Positions 11,801 to 25,480 are shown, counted from the first letter of the stretch. The stretch: 51,632 nt of DNA from Circinella minor (GCA_016758965.1 JAEPRB010000267.1:1-51632); one strand, 5' to 3'. The notes: generated by a model from the letters alone, not told the origin. Numbers and translations: made by a program.

Positions 11801-13082
11801 TAACTTTAATTCGATAACAATAAAAAAGATACTTTTCTATTCCCTAATAAATTTACATTGGGTGGTGTAATTTAAGATGTTGACAGAATTATTATGGTGG
11901 TTAATTAGGAACTGTAATTTTGCTCCCTTAAAATAACTTTTCTTGATATTCCCGGTCTATATCGATACAGTGAGATAACCAAGAAACTTAACGTGAATTA
12001 TATATATAAAGAAACCCATATCAGATGATTTCCAGTGCTGTTTCCTATTATAATTAAACAATCCGTCATTACTACTTACGAAGCAATTGTTACACCTTCA
12101 TTTACTTCTCTTTGTCTGTTTTAGATATTGTTTATTATTATTATTATTATTCAGTCTTATTATTACCAGTGTTAGTATTATCGGTAATGAAGAAATAAAC
12201 CCTATTTTCCATGCTTGATACGTATGTTCCAACCATGCCAGCAGAGGCAGTCATTAAAGATAGATAGAAGAATTGCAACACTTGCAAATAATTATTACAA
12301 GCCCAAGTTACTAAAACACATAGATTATACAGTATATCATTTTTCTTTTTTAAATAAATCATCAGTAAATAAAATATTTTCAAAATGAGTGAATAGCACC
12401 AACAGTTGACGACACTAAATCAATCATAACATCTAGTGTTAAATATAATATATGTCCTTCATTGCCAGTGAAATAATTTACAGTATCTGCATTCGTTTTC
12501 AGAGATATAAGATACCAATTGAATGTAATATTCTAAAGAATGCCAGCTTTTTCATGGCAGCGTCATGTGCTTTAAAGAATAGAGATGTTATATTTTATTC
12601 TCTCGCAACACAAAATTGAATCTCAAACATAATATGATGCGTTTCAGGTACCATTCTGGGAGAGAATAAATGGCTGAATAATAAGTAGTATGTATATAAA
12701 CCTATGGGTATCTCTTGACTATTTCACCCAGCGCAACATTTGTATATAATCTACGTAAAAACGTCTTTTTGTAAAAACACCATATTGAAACAATGGCATT
12801 TATATATATTAACCAAGTCACCGATGACGACTGTTAAGAAAAAATCAGGCACACTCTCTTTTGTTTGTCCCTCACTCTATCGATATAAACATTTAATATC
12901 CAAGAAATTAGAGAACCCAAGAAAATTTATGTTAAAGAAAAGAATTGTCATCATAAACGCCCAGCCAATCATTAGGAAAGATCCTGTATGACCGAGTCTC
13001 GGGATGACCTTTATGCATGAAGCTCATAGCTTTCCCGCGCTTTTTTTTTCTTTTTCCTTATCGTTTTTCCCGCGCTTTTATT
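11801..13082. other. intergenic with possible decayed minus-strand gene
   Basis: The span between the chaperone gene and the first M20 peptidase. At about 12147-12972 the minus strand holds several stretches that read like hydrophobic exons, with usable acceptors. I could not join them without a 29-bp intron or frame breaks. This may be a degraded membrane-protein gene or chance. The last 50 bp before 13083 carry a duplicated GC-rich motif listed separately. Confidence 0.35.
13031..13075. promoter_or_regulatory. duplicated TTTCCCGCGC motif upstream of the M20 peptidase
   Basis: The ten bases TTTCCCGCGC occur at 13031-13040 and again at 13066-13075, 35 bp apart and ending 7 bp before the ATG at 13083. 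They resemble the E2F/MBF-type core TTTSSCGC. In a window this AT-rich, two perfect copies are notable. The alternative is coding: an in-frame ATG at 13017 would run through both copies as an N-terminal extension. Confidence 0.35.
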
Positions 13083-13890
13083 ATGACTACTTCTAATATT
13101 ATTGAACAAGTTATTACACAAGCCATTGAAAATATCAATGATGAACTACGTGACATTAGTTTAAAAGTAAAGAAAAAACCATTAAATCTCCAATTTGAAA
13201 AAAAAAACACCATAAAGAAAAAGAATGTCTTTTTCCAATCACACAAGAGAGCAAAAAAAAAAAAAAACATAATGACTAATGGACTTTCACCTTCTTTTTT
13301 TTTTCATATACACAGATTCATGACAACCCTGAATTGTCTAATAAAGAATATGATGCACATGCTTTACTCACTGACTATTTGGAAAAGAAAGGTTTTACTG
13401 TATCGAGAACAGTAGCGGGATTAAAAACAGCTTTTCTTGCCGAATATGCAAATAGTTCAAATGGTCGAAGAGTAGGATTCTGTAGCGAATATGATGCATT
13501 ACCTGGGTAACGAATAATAATAGAAATAATAAATAGTATAGAAAATATATCTCGAGTAATACTATATATTTTTGTAAAGTTAACATTGAAATGGATGGGG
13601 GGGTTTGGAATATTATGATAGCATCGGACATGGTTGTGGACATAATTTGATTAGTATTACTGGTCTTGCTTGTGCTATAGCATTCAAAGCATTATTGGAT
13701 CAAAATTTGATCCAAGGAAAAGTCGTGCTTTTTGGAACTCCAGCAGAAGAAGAAACAGAAGGAAAAGTGGTTATGGTGAATAAAGGCGAATTTCAAAAAC
13801 GCGTTGATTATGGATTAATGTTGTAAGAATTTATTTATACTACATACAATACATACATAATCAAATTATGAACATTTCTTGAAATTAGCT

Positions 13891-13935
<45 letters not shown>

Positions 13936-15180
13936 TTATGTATGTATATGATGCTATCTTTCTTTTTATTATATATATAGACATCCTTATCCTTATGATT
14001 TGAATTATTGTAATATGTTGGCATTGGATATTGGTATCATTGAATTCTTTGGTAAGGCATCTCATGCTGGTATGAAGCCATGGGAAGGAATAAATGCTCT
14101 GGACGCATTTATGCAAGGCTGGAACAATATGTCAATGTTAAGACAGCAAACATTGACAAGTAACAGGTTGGGCAGTGGTTAATTTATTGGGATGTTGAAT
14201 GTATCATGCGTTATATCATGGGTTTACTAATGGATCAACATATATATAGAATCCATGGTATTATTTTGGAAGGTGGAAAATCGGTAAGTAATATATAAGC
14301 TGTTAAAGAAATGTATAGATATGTGTAGATATGTACTAATATTAATTTACAAAAATACTTGAAGCCGAATGTTATTCCAGGTAAGTTTTATTATGAGAAA
14401 AAAGAATGTTAATCTTAGGAGCTTATGTATATTACACGCAAGTTATTTATTTTATATATTATAATAGATTATGTTTCAGGAAAGTTTGTAGCGCGTTCTC
14501 TCAAATATGATCAATTAGTTGAACTCAAGCAAAAGTTGGAAAATTGCTTTCAATCGGCAGCAGATGCAACTGGATGCAAGGTTAAAATTACTTGGGACAA
14601 GAATGGTGAAGTGAAAGGTAAAAAAAAAAGTTTAGTTGTCTTTTTTTCTAATCTATATCCAGTAATAGACACTTCTCATATAGTAGATAATGACAGACAT
14701 CCTTTAACTTTTTAATGATAACACAACAACATTATATATATAGACGTGTTTATGAATGATACATTGACCGACATTTACATTGATTATATGAAACAAGAAA
14801 ATGCGGATATTTTACCTCGAGTTGAAGAAGAAAAGATATTGACAGGCAGTACTGACTTTGGCAATGTGACAGCAGTTATTCCTGCTACTCATCCACAGTA
14901 TGTAAAAATAGGATTTGATATCATTGGGTATAAAAATGCAGGATTATTCATGAGTGACAATTAAACTAAAATATATATACTATATATTATTCTTAGTTTT
15001 GGTATCGGGATCGATGCACCTATTCACTCTATCAAGTTCACAGAAGCCGCGCGCACGGAAACTGCTCATCATCATGCTATTCGAGCTTCACGATGCCTTG
15101 CTAAAGCAGCAGCAAAGGTTTTTGTTGATGATGAATTATACCAACAAATGGTTACTGATTTCAGAAAAGGAAAACAATAA
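13083..15180 (+). CDS. M20 family metallopeptidase, PM20D2-type dipeptidase (copy 1)
   Basis: Nine exons: 13083-13166, 13316-13506, 13622-13822, 13981-14166, 14250-14283, 14365-14380, 14468-14617, 14744-14897 and 14997-15180, giving 399 aa. The family is a set of zinc hydrolases; the human relative PM20D2 cleaves beta-alanyl-lysine type dipeptides. The expected metal and catalytic motifs are present in order: IHDNPELSNKEYDA near residue 30, SEYDALPGIGHGCGHN (about 84-100, with His95, His99 and the Asp), GTPAEE (130-135, catalytic Glu), MLHPY, the lid motif FFGKASHAGMKPWEGINALD, and a late HPHFGIG. One exon is only 16 nt. An in-frame ATG at 13017 would add 22 residues (FPRFFFLFPYRFSRAF) with Arg and aromatic residues and no acids, which could be a mitochondrial targeting sequence. 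The real fungal substrate is unknown. Confidence 0.9.
13888..13936. repeat. CA/TA compound microsatellite inside an intron
   Basis: A (CA)n run passes directly into a (TA)n run within intron 3 of the first M20 gene. This is a typical hypervariable dinucleotide tract and would suit as a marker. It carries no coding information. Confidence 0.85.
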
Positions 15181-15751
15181 CAACAACGGATTGTCTTAAA
15201 ATAAAATAAATTCGTTTAATATATTATTAGTAGCTATACGTAGTATTATGTTTACACCATTCAAAAAATAAAATAATTTTAAGGTTTTCACTCAGAGCTC
15301 TTTTCTGAGATTAACTTTTATTATAAACCGTACTCTTTTTTTTTCTTTTAACTCTTCATTCAAGAGAATTAAGAACCTGGAACATTATAAATACTATAAA
15401 ACTGTACATTTATAAACTATATTTAATTTGTATATTCAGAATTATGTTAATATATGTATTAAAATAATTCACTATGACAATCACCTAAAAACCTTGACAT
15501 AATGATGATCTCCGGTACATCGGACAACACCTCTGCATTATCCTTATCGGATGTCTAAGTTTATTGTAGTACACATTCTGCACCACCGACGAAACGGGCA
15601 AGCAAAGAGTGTTTATTCCGATGCAAAAAATGCTATGGCAATATGTATAAAAAGAAAAGGCAGGGTCCTCCTTCCTGTGGTTGTAAAAAAAAAAAGTCTC
15701 TTCTCTTTTTCACATACACAAACTCGCCTTCTTCTATTCATTTTTCAAGAC
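15181..15751. promoter_or_regulatory. intergenic between the two M20 peptidase genes
   Basis: 571 bp. The first part is AT-rich 3' flank. The part from about 15500 to 15640 is richer in G+C, with repeated CGGA-type words, and probably holds the promoter or leader of copy 2. The frame upstream of the copy 2 ATG is open back to an ATG at 15551, so a longer N-terminus rich in His, Arg and Lys is possible. I prefer the start that aligns with copy 1. Confidence 0.45.
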
Positions 15752-17918
15752 ATGAACTCAACAGTCGACAAAGTTATTACTGACACTATTAACGGTCTTG
15801 ATTCCGAACTTCGTGAAATTAGTCTTAAGGTTTTACTTTTACTTCTTGTTTATTTTTTATTCTCTGTTTTTTTTTCTCGGTCATCATGACTTTCCAAGGA
15901 ACAGTTAACTCAATTGCTTAATGAATGGACACATGGTATAGATTCACGAGAATCCCGAACTTGGAGAACATGAATATAAAGCTTCTCGTTTATTAACCGA
16001 GTATCTCGAAAACAAAGGTTTTCAAGTAACGCGTGGACCAGCTGGTATGCCTACAGCGTTTATTGCTGAATATTCAAACGGTGAAGGTCGTCGTGTGGGA
16101 TTTTGTTCTGAATATGATGCATTACCAGGGTAACAAAAAAAAAAAAAAAAAAGCGGGAGAAAATTTCGTATCACCTAAATTAAAGTAATGGATGGGGGTA
16201 ATAGATGATAAGTTCATTGATAGACTTGAATGTTTCTTATGTATATTAGTGTTGGACATGCTTGTGGACATAATTTAATTGCTGGTAATATAATGAAAAA
16301 AAAATCTCGTTTTATGATACACCCTTTTCATGCGACCTTCTTTTAACATTTGTTTATTTTTTTTTTACGTAAAAAAAATATAGTGAGTGGTCTTGCTTGT
16401 GCAATTGCTACTAAAGCACTCTTAGAACAAAACTTGATTAAGGGATCCGTTGTTTTATATGGTAAAAATAGTCTTTTTTTTGTTTGTTAAGTTGTACATC
16501 AATGTATTCATTTGGATTTTTTTTTTGCTCTCTGTTTAATTATGATGTCTAACCATACAAAAACAGGTACACCTGCAGAAGAATCAACTAGTGGTAAAAT
16601 TCAATTTGTTCAACATAATGAAATTAAAAGTCGTGTAGACTTTGCTATGATGTTGTAAGTTTCTAGTTTATTATCTAATTACTATTCTAAATAAAAATGA
16701 TTTTTTTCTAACTAACTCAAAACATCTATTCTAAACTATAAATATATATAAATATATGTATTTTTCTATAATAATTAGACATCCTGGACCCAGTAATGGA
16801 ATGTTCATGAAATTACTCGCATTAGATATGCTTAAAGTGGAATTTTTTGGCAAAGCATCCCATGCTGGTATGAAACCATGGGATGGAATAAATGCTTTGG
16901 ATGCTTTTATGCAAGGTTGGAATAATATTGCCATGTTGAGACAGCAAACATTGACCAGTAACAGGTATGCAATATCAATTTTTGTTTGTTTGTTTATTTG
17001 GAATACAAAGACTAATTGAACTTACACTATAAATATAAGAATTCATGGTATTGTTTTGGAAGGTGGAAAATCAGTAAGTTAAAATTATTCAACTTGCTAA
17101 ATATGTATATTGATAATTAATCTTTTTTTTTAAAAAAAAAATTAAATTGTTCTACAGGCCAATGTCATTCCAGGTTTGTACAACAGAAAAAAGCATTTAT
17201 GCTATACTCTTCCTCTAATTGAAAAACGACACAGTCATATCTAACAATTGATATTATATATGATGAAAAGATTATGCTGCTGGAAAGTTTTATTGCCGCT
17301 CTATTACACGTACTGAATTGGCTGAGCTTAAGCCTAAAGTTGAAAATTGTTTCAAGGCAGCTGCCGGTGCTACTGGATGTGAAGTGAAGTTGACTTGGGC
17401 ACCCTATGGTGCAATCGATGGTAATTTTACAATACATAAAGAAAAATTATGATTACATAAACTCAACACCATAAAATATGTTTCATTATTTTTTTGTAGA
17501 TGTATTCCAAAATGAAGCATTGGCACATCGATTTATTGATTATATGAAACAAGTTGGATCACCATTCCTCCCTCGATCAGAAGAAGAAAAAATGGTTAGC
17601 GGTTCGACAGATTTTGGAAATATCAGCTGGGAAGGTTAGTAACATATATAAGTCCAAAATATATTACATAATGATAATAATAGTGTTGTTGATCCAACTT
17701 GTTTTTTATTAGTTCCATCAATTCATCCTGGTTTCGATATTGGTACAGTAGCCGCAAATCATACTAAAGAATTTGCAAAACAAGCAGCTACTATGAAAGC
17801 ACATCATTGTGTAATTCGAGCAGCCATGTGTCTGTCACGTACTGCTGCCAACGTATTTCTTGATGATGAATTATATGAGAATGCTGTTGCAAATTTTAAG
17901 AATGGTAAACATCACTAA
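15752..17918 (+). CDS. M20 family metallopeptidase, PM20D2-type dipeptidase (copy 2)
   Basis: Eleven exons: 15752-15829, 15942-16129, 16250-16284, 16384-16461, 16567-16654, 16779-16964, 17040-17073, 17158-17173, 17271-17420, 17500-17634 and 17713-17918, giving 397 aa. This is a tandem paralog of the upstream gene with the same motif order: IHENPELGEHEYKA, SEYDALPGVGHACGHN, GTPAEES, MLHPGP, FFGKASHAGMKPWDGINALD and SGSTDFGNISW. Its HACGHN is the more canonical version of the M20 motif (copy 1 has HGCGHN). Seven intron positions are shared with copy 1, including both borders of the 16-nt micro-exon. Copy 2 has two extra introns in the GHN-to-GTPAEE region, and its final intron sits elsewhere. 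Both proteins look intact, so divergence in substrate or location is more likely than decay of one copy. Confidence 0.9.
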
Positions 17919-20900
17919 TGGTGATAATTATAACCATAATAATAATAATAATAAGTAATAGATAATGATATTTTTGGATATTACCATTATGTAATTTTTT
18001 TCTGTATTTTTAAAACATCGTATGAATATAATTTAATATATTCATCTCTACTATTATATTTTATATCAATATTTGTTACCAAATCAAAAGTCAACTTTCT
18101 GGTGTCGAACCTTATAAAAAGATATTAGCTTGCGTTACTTGATTTATGTTTTTATATATGTTGAGTATTTTTGAGTGTAAAATGTGTGTCCTTATATTAG
18201 GTAGCTCATAATATATTAAACAGGACGGGGAATCAACAACCCTTTTTTTTATAAAACAGCTATCATTGGGAATTATATGAAATATGTACATTGTAGAAAA
18301 AGTATTAATAATGAATATGTTTATTAGAACAGATTATATTTTACTTTGGTTAAAAGTTTATATTTAGATACTGCTTCTTCGTAAAAGATAACTTTGATGA
18401 AGAAACTGATGTTGCCTTTCAGCATCAAAAGAAAACCACATTGTTCAATGCAGGGATAGTATGTAGAGCCAAGCTTCTTTTTTTTTTCATGAGTTGAGTT
18501 GGTCCATGGCTTAGATAATGGTGTGAGATGCCATAAACGACACATTAACAAAAGAATAAAAGGGAATCCATCATATTTATTTACATTATCATGTGCGTAC
18601 GTATATAGCGATGAAAAAATATTAACTACGGAAGCTAGCAACCGCGGATATCTAAATCTACTTTTTAAACATTATCATTCGATAATTTGTTTTTCGTTTA
18701 TTTCATTGTTTCCATGGAATAATAAATTAAAAAAAAAGTTAGATATTAAATACGTGTGATTCGTTTCATGACGTAACAGGAAAGTTTATCTTACAAAGTT
18801 CACAGCATCAAAATATAAGAATAATGATGCCTAATTATGGTTTTTATTACTTTTTGTTACATATTATTACTTTATACAGTTTATGTATCATTTTACACTT
18901 TGGGAAAAAGGTTTCTGGTTCTGAAAAAAGATAGATCTAATATCATTAAGTGAGGCTGGTGATAGATCTTGGGGTGTTACAGCTATTAAACAGAGTGAAA
19001 ATAACATAAGCGTTTTTTTAAAGGCTTCTTCTTGAGTATACATTTACAACAATAATATGTTCATGTTTACTGTTTCATTATGCTCCTACATAGAACTTTT
19101 TATTACATAACAAGTAAGCGGAGATTGTTGTTGTACATTGTAGGTATTGAAAGATATGATGATACAGTCATCAGTAAATGTGGAGTAGATATGCTAATAA
19201 AAAATAAGTACGTAACAAACAAAAACAATATCATCATTGTTGTTGTTACTACCTGCTATTACTCCGCTTCTTGTTAAAACCTCTAATGGTTATGAAACAA
19301 ATACACTACGTAGTAAGTGATATCATGCATAAAGTATCAGAATGTAGTTTAGTTGGTTTTTTCTTCATGTAAAAATACATTATCTAATAATTAGATGACT
19401 CGTTTTGTTTATGAAGTATCATAATTAGAAAACAGTAAGATTTTATATTGAAAAAAAAATCATTGGGATGTAAAATAATTCATTACTATCAAATCATTGC
19501 TGTTTTTTTTTTACTGTAATAACTTTTTTGCCTGGTTATATTATATTTTACATACCCCCATTAAGAAAATAATATTATTCATTGGGGGGGGGGTTCTTTT
19601 GTTATAATTATTGTAAATGCATAAATATATAATTAATACTGCATAACGTTGAACGGAACCGAAAGTACCGAAAAAAATTTAAAAAGGGGGGGGGAAAGAA
19701 AAGGTCATATGATCACTTTTTTTTTACTACATCAGGAATGATAATTGATTTGATTTTTTGCTGTGAATGGTTAAAAAAAAAACCAACCTTTATCAGTATG
19801 CATCAGTAAAAAAAAAAAGGTATATCACATGGCTAGATATAGTTTTTTTTTTTGGAGATCGCCGTCATCCATTATAATTTCTCAGCAATAAATAGTAAAA
19901 AAAAAAGTGGTACCACATGCCATAAAATTTAATAATAAAATAATGGAATGATATTGAAATTGAAATTGATGAAAAAAGGAACCAAGGAACAGAAAAAAAA
20001 ACTTATCATATGCGAGTGTTTCTATGGAGATTTATGTTTCTATAAAGATTTAATGTTTCTATGGAGATTAATATTAATGGTATCATACATATAATGAATC
20101 GAGATAACCGATAACCGCGGAACGCATATTATTCTTTCTTGCATCTCTTACTATTATCATTCGATGTATACTGTTTATGTATACAATATTAGTAATAATA
20201 TCGAATGAGAGCATTAATATCATTATATGAAAATAAAAAAGTATTCGCGTGTTTTTTTTTTTTTTTTTTTTTTTTTGAATGAAATAATCAATGCTTAGTT
20301 TTACTTTTTGTATCATCCCACATGTTACTGCGCCTTTTAATGTTTATTACATCCATTTATGAACCAATCAATGACTTTTGGAACAACTGTTTTTCTTTTT
20401 TCAACATACAAAATAGATAGACAGACATTAATTGGGTAATCAGGGTTCAATAATTAAATGTTCTTCCACTCTAACAATTTTTTTTTTTACTTCTCCGCAT
20501 TTGAAGGGTTTTCTGTTTCTTTTACTGGTTCTTTACCCTTTTTCATTATCGGAGCAAAAAAAGATTACCGGTTTTAGTTGTATTATTGGTTTAAATTTAT
20601 TTATTTATTATACCGAAATGACCAACAATGCAAACATCAGCCCTTTGGTATGCAAATCCATACAATAATAGTTATATATAAACATATGGATTTGAAAATG
20701 AATAAAATATAAATGTGATCTTAAACCAATCCAATTATATTATTATAAAAAAAAAAAAAAGAAATAAGATGCTATAATTTATTGTTGATGTGGGAAACAA
20801 AAAGTTTTTTTTTTATTTGAATATAATATAAGTCCTAAACAATGAAGTTCTAATTTCATTCCGCGGAACCACATTTTGGTTTCAGGTACCCTTTTTTTTT

Positions 20901-21620
20901 TTTTTGTACATATCCATGTGACTTCAAAAACGTCATGAATTGAATTTGTTGAGCACAACAAAAAGCGATTAGATGTGTGTATATATAGTAATAAACTTAT
21001 TGATAAATCGATTGATAAACAAATATATAGAAAATAATAATAATCAATTGACTTTTTTCAAGTTCTATTAGATTCTATTATTATATAATTGTCAAAAAAA
21101 AAAAAAGATATAGAAATAAACTTCGGAATACGGAAGGGATTAAAAAAAAATAGTCGTATGGAATTATGAAAAGACCAATTGTATTTAAAAAAAAGGAGGT
21201 GGTTTTTCATTTATTATTTTTTTTTTTTGTGTTTCTTTTTAGTGTTGTTGTATCATCCAACTGTTTTTTTTTGAGTTATATAACAGTTCAAATAATCATA
21301 AATCATAAGGAAAAAAAAAACTAGTAACTTATATATTTCCCCGTTCTCTTTGCCTGTCTGTCCCCACACTTTTTTTTTCCTTTTTCTTTTTTCTCTCATC
21401 ACGTCTTTTAACTTTTTTTTTTTTTTTTTTTTTTCGTTGCTGATTCAATCACTGTAAAAAAAAAAAAAGTCAAAACTTCATCAACGAATTACAAATATAC
21501 CAAACAATAACAACAACAACAAAAACCACCGCGTTTTAACTAGTTTATCCCCCCACCCCCTTTCCTCTCTCTTTTTTTTTTATTCACTTTTCCATTAATT
21601 TTTATTATTTTCTACATTCG
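17919..21620. other. intergenic, 3.7 kb, no firm gene
   Basis: The largest single-copy gap in the left half. It is AT-rich, with G runs at about 19583-19592 and 19686-19694, a T-tract of more than 20 at about 20252-20276, an A run near 20748-20760 and a T-tract near 21413-21435. The few open frames of 60-105 codons are low complexity and lack splice-consistent extensions. The last 200 bp are pyrimidine-rich with CAA repeats and probably hold the PAS kinase promoter and leader. Confidence 0.5.
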
Positions 21621-24600
21621 ATGCAAAGCATAATTACAGGTGAATATATTTTGAATCAATTCAATGTCCAGACTCGATCTTGTAATTTATTTTTATTTTT
21701 ATTTCAGTTATTCTGTGTTACTCATATCTATATATATTTTGGGTATTATAGTGAATCAAACAAACACACAGGAACAACAACAACGGGACAATATAATTAT
21801 TCGGTATAATAATCTACCAACCCCTCTCTTCCCCCCACACATTTTTTATTTATTTTTATTTTCCTTCTTTCCTGAAATATATATATCTGACAAAAAAATA
21901 TATCATATAGAACGACGAATAGTAATAATAACAACGATAACGTTGAAGAAGACGAACTTGAAAATTTATCATTAGCAGCAGACGGATTAATTCGATTAAG
22001 AGAACATCCTGAAGACGACGAACGACCAAAAGAAAGTATCAGATTTGCACAAGAATCATTACACAGTTACCAATTTTCATCATCTACATCTACAACCACT
22101 CGTACAGATCTAGTTGAATTACGAAAAAGTTTAATGAATCGATCCATTGATTTTATGAAACATAAAAATACAACGACATCTTCATTTAAAACAACACCTG
22201 ATACTGTACCTGCTCATTTTCATTCATCTAGTTTATTTCATTATTATAATGATATAAAAAATCATCAGCATCAACATCATAAGAATCATTATTATCAGTA
22301 TCATAATCATCATCATAATAATGATTTATTATTTGGTACAAGTAGAAGTAAAACAAAAAGTGTAGGGTATGATAGTCCAGTAACATTTTTTAATGTGGAA
22401 CAATATCGTGCTTCACGACGTCGTCAACAAAGCAATCCTATGCCAGATATAAAAGAAGGAGCAAAGTCTTCTAGACCTGTATCACCCGTAACACCAGATG
22501 ATGTCGATCTCGTCACTGAACAACTAAAGCATATGCATAATAATCATGGTAGCAATGACTCACGCGCATCCACCAATACAACACATCTTTCATCTTCATC
22601 TTCTTCCTATTCTTCATGTACAACATCAACCACTTGTTCAGATGATAACAATAATAGCAATAATTCATCTTCAACTTTATCACCACAGCAACAAAGACCA
22701 GACATTCAACGACATGCATCATCTTCAACGACTATTTTTCCACATCCAGCATTACATAATACATCACGATTTCTACCACAAAATCAAGCTATATTAACAA
22801 CATACGATGATTGGCGAGTCATACTCTCAAATGATATTGCAGCACAAGTATTAGTGGGTATAGGAGGGAGCTGCCGTGGACTCGTGGGGAAATCTGTAGT
22901 CGACTTTATCGAGCCATCATACCGAGATCGCTTTCTGGATATGGTAACCAAAAGACGGGAGGAGCTAAGCCATTTAGAAGACAGTATGGGTGGAATGGTT
23001 CTTATTTGCGGCAACGTGGTATGTGCACGCGCTCTCTAATATTTTTTAAAATTTTTGTAAATTGATCCAAATCCGCGGAAAGCAATTTTATTAAGCTCAC
23101 AAAAATAATAATAATAATTGTATTTATATATAAAAATAGTTACCTATCATAAAACAAGATGGTTCTAGATCGGCCGCATCTTTATGGCTCAAAGAGAAAC
23201 GGAATGATGCCGGCTCTCCGGTCTATATCTGGATTTTTGAAGAAGTATTCGAAACAATTACTCATATTACTGTTGACATTCAGGTAAATAATAAATTAAT
23301 TTTTAAAAAAAAATTTGAATTGACTTTTCCTATTTTTTTTGGAGAGGGGGTTTGATATTAAGTTATTGACTATATATATATCTATTTAATTATGAAATAG
23401 GGTATTATTCAATACACAGATGATTCAGTTCACGAGCTTTATGGATATGAACCCGGCGAATTGATCGGCAAGTCAGTTGACATGTTAATTCCGTCGCTTA
23501 AACAAGTACAAGACATCACCCGATTACGGTTTTTTGGTAGTAGAACAAAGCTTGGAGCACAATTTCCCATTGTCGCCAAAGTACATACAGCCAACAATGA
23601 TTGTTTTACATTACGAATCACATCGATACCAATGATTGCTGGACTCGTGACCATTCGAAAAGATGGAACTATAGAAGGATGCAATACAGTTTTTGCTGGA
23701 TATATGTTTGGTCTTTCACAAGAAGAGCTTGTTGCAAAACATATTGCTGATTTAATGCCTCAAATTCCAGCTTTACTTGATTGTTTACAACGGGATGATT
23801 TATTACAACATGGTATTATTATCAATAGTCTTATATGTCGCAAATTAATCGCTGATAGTGATGAGGATTATAATAATACAAACTATTCGTCAACAACTAC
23901 AAATAATTACAATAATAATAAGAATGGTACACCAATTAGGCGTCTTACACATGCACCTAATGGTCAGGTTTTACCCATCCTTTTGGCTATACATCGAGAT
24001 AAAACACCTTTTGAAATTCAATTACAACTTAAGCTTGTAGAAGGTTCAAACGACGTATGTGCATTATGGATTACTTTTGATCGAGAAGCGACATTTTCAC
24101 GAGTTGGTCATACAAGTTTAATAAGTAATCCACCATTAGAAATAAAACAACATGATGGATTAGGTTTACCAGCAGCAAAACGACCTCCTTCTTTGGAAAA
24201 ATCAGAACACGAATTTGATGATGATGAAGAATTATTCTCAACAACACAACAACAAAAACAAACAATTTTATCCCCACAGCCGACATCTACAACAACAATA
24301 CCAAAAGAAGAAAAATCGAATTATGAACAAAAACAAGAAACTATACCTATTCCAACATCGATATCGACTGCAGCAGTTGTAGAAGAACGACCTTCACGAA
24401 TCATTACCAGTTTTTCTCGGCCTACTTTTTTTAGCTCTTCACAAGGTGCCACAACAACAACAGCAGCAGTTGTACCATCTTCTCCCATTTCACCATGTAC
24501 TCCACGATCACGACCTTCTTCACGTCCACCGTCAACCCAAGTTATATTACCTGATTATTCTGCGCAAACAAATGCAACCACCATTGATGATTATACAATA

Positions 24601-25480
24601 GTCGACACTCTTGGCCAAGGTGCATACGGGCTTGTCAAGCTGGCGGTGAAAAAAAATGACCCGGAACAAAAAAAAGTTGTGATCAAGTACGTGATCAAGT
24701 CCCGGATCCTGGTTGATTGTTGGACCAAGGACCGCAAACTCGGCGTAATTCCGGTTGAAATTCATATCTTGCATACTTTACGAAAAATCCCACATCAAAA
24801 TTGTAGCGACATGTTGGATTATTTCGAAGATGATGATCATTATTATGTTGTCATGGGACTTCATGGTGTAGGCATGGATTTATTTGATTATATCGAATTA
24901 AAGAATGGTATGATGGATGATGAAATCCGAGAAATCTTTAAGCAAATTGCCCAAGCTGTATGCCACTTGCATGATAACAAGATTGTGCATCGTGATATCA
25001 AGGATGAAAATGTTGTATTGGATCAAAATGGTGGTGTACGACTGATTGATTTTGGTAGTGCGGCGTACCTGAAAGGACGGCGGTATGATACATTTGTTGG
25101 TACCCTTGATTATGCTGCACCCGAGATCTTGGCGGGACAAACTTATGAAGGACCTGCACAAGATATTTGGGCATTGGGGATCTTGTTATATACTCTTGTG
25201 TATCGAGAAAATCCATTTTATGATATTGATGAAATTTTAAGTCACGAATTACGGGTACCATTTGTACTATCTGACGGTAAGTTTTGTACAATCCAAGGGG
25301 AAAAATAAGAAGAGAGATTAGCTTTTTTATATATATTTTTTTCGGTGTAAATTATATTTTACTTATATATCATTATAATTATTATTAGGTTCGTTGGATT
25401 TAATAAAAAAGATGCTGGATCGCAATGTGGATCAACGACCAGATATTCACACAGTGCTGGCACACCCGTGGTTGAATTAA
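21621..25480 (+). CDS. PAS-domain serine/threonine protein kinase (PASK / PSK type)
   Basis: Six exons modelled: 21621-21639, 21752-21803, 21911-23018, 23140-23283, 23401-25276 and 25389-25480, about 1096 aa. PAS kinases are metabolic sensors; yeast Psk1/Psk2 tune sugar storage and translation. The N-terminal 200 residues are disordered and rich in His, Asn and Ser. A PAS-like block lies around residues 300-440, followed by GIIQYTDDSVHELYGYEPGE and GLVTIRKDGTIEGCNTVFAG repeats, then a long linker. The kinase domain (about 838-1095) has LGQGAYG, VVIKYVIK (catalytic Lys), the PASK-typical DRKLGVIPVEIHIL, IVHRDIKDENVV, LIDFGSAAY and DYAAPEIL, and ends HPWLN. All catalytic residues are present. 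Kinase and PAS calls are firm. The first two exons are a frame-consistent proposal only; a simpler start is the Met at 22134. Confidence 0.9.

Noticed and set aside
18101..18111. Minus-strand GGTTCGACACC, resembling a tRNA B-box
   Set aside because: The flanking bases do not pair as a T-stem and no cloverleaf is possible.
20432..20668. 78-codon plus-strand frame
   Set aside because: Hydrophobic low-complexity start followed by unremarkable sequence; no signal-peptide logic, no exon partners.
24998..25291. 97-codon minus-strand frame over the kinase domain
   Set aside because: Antisense shadow of the conserved kinase exon; no independent features.
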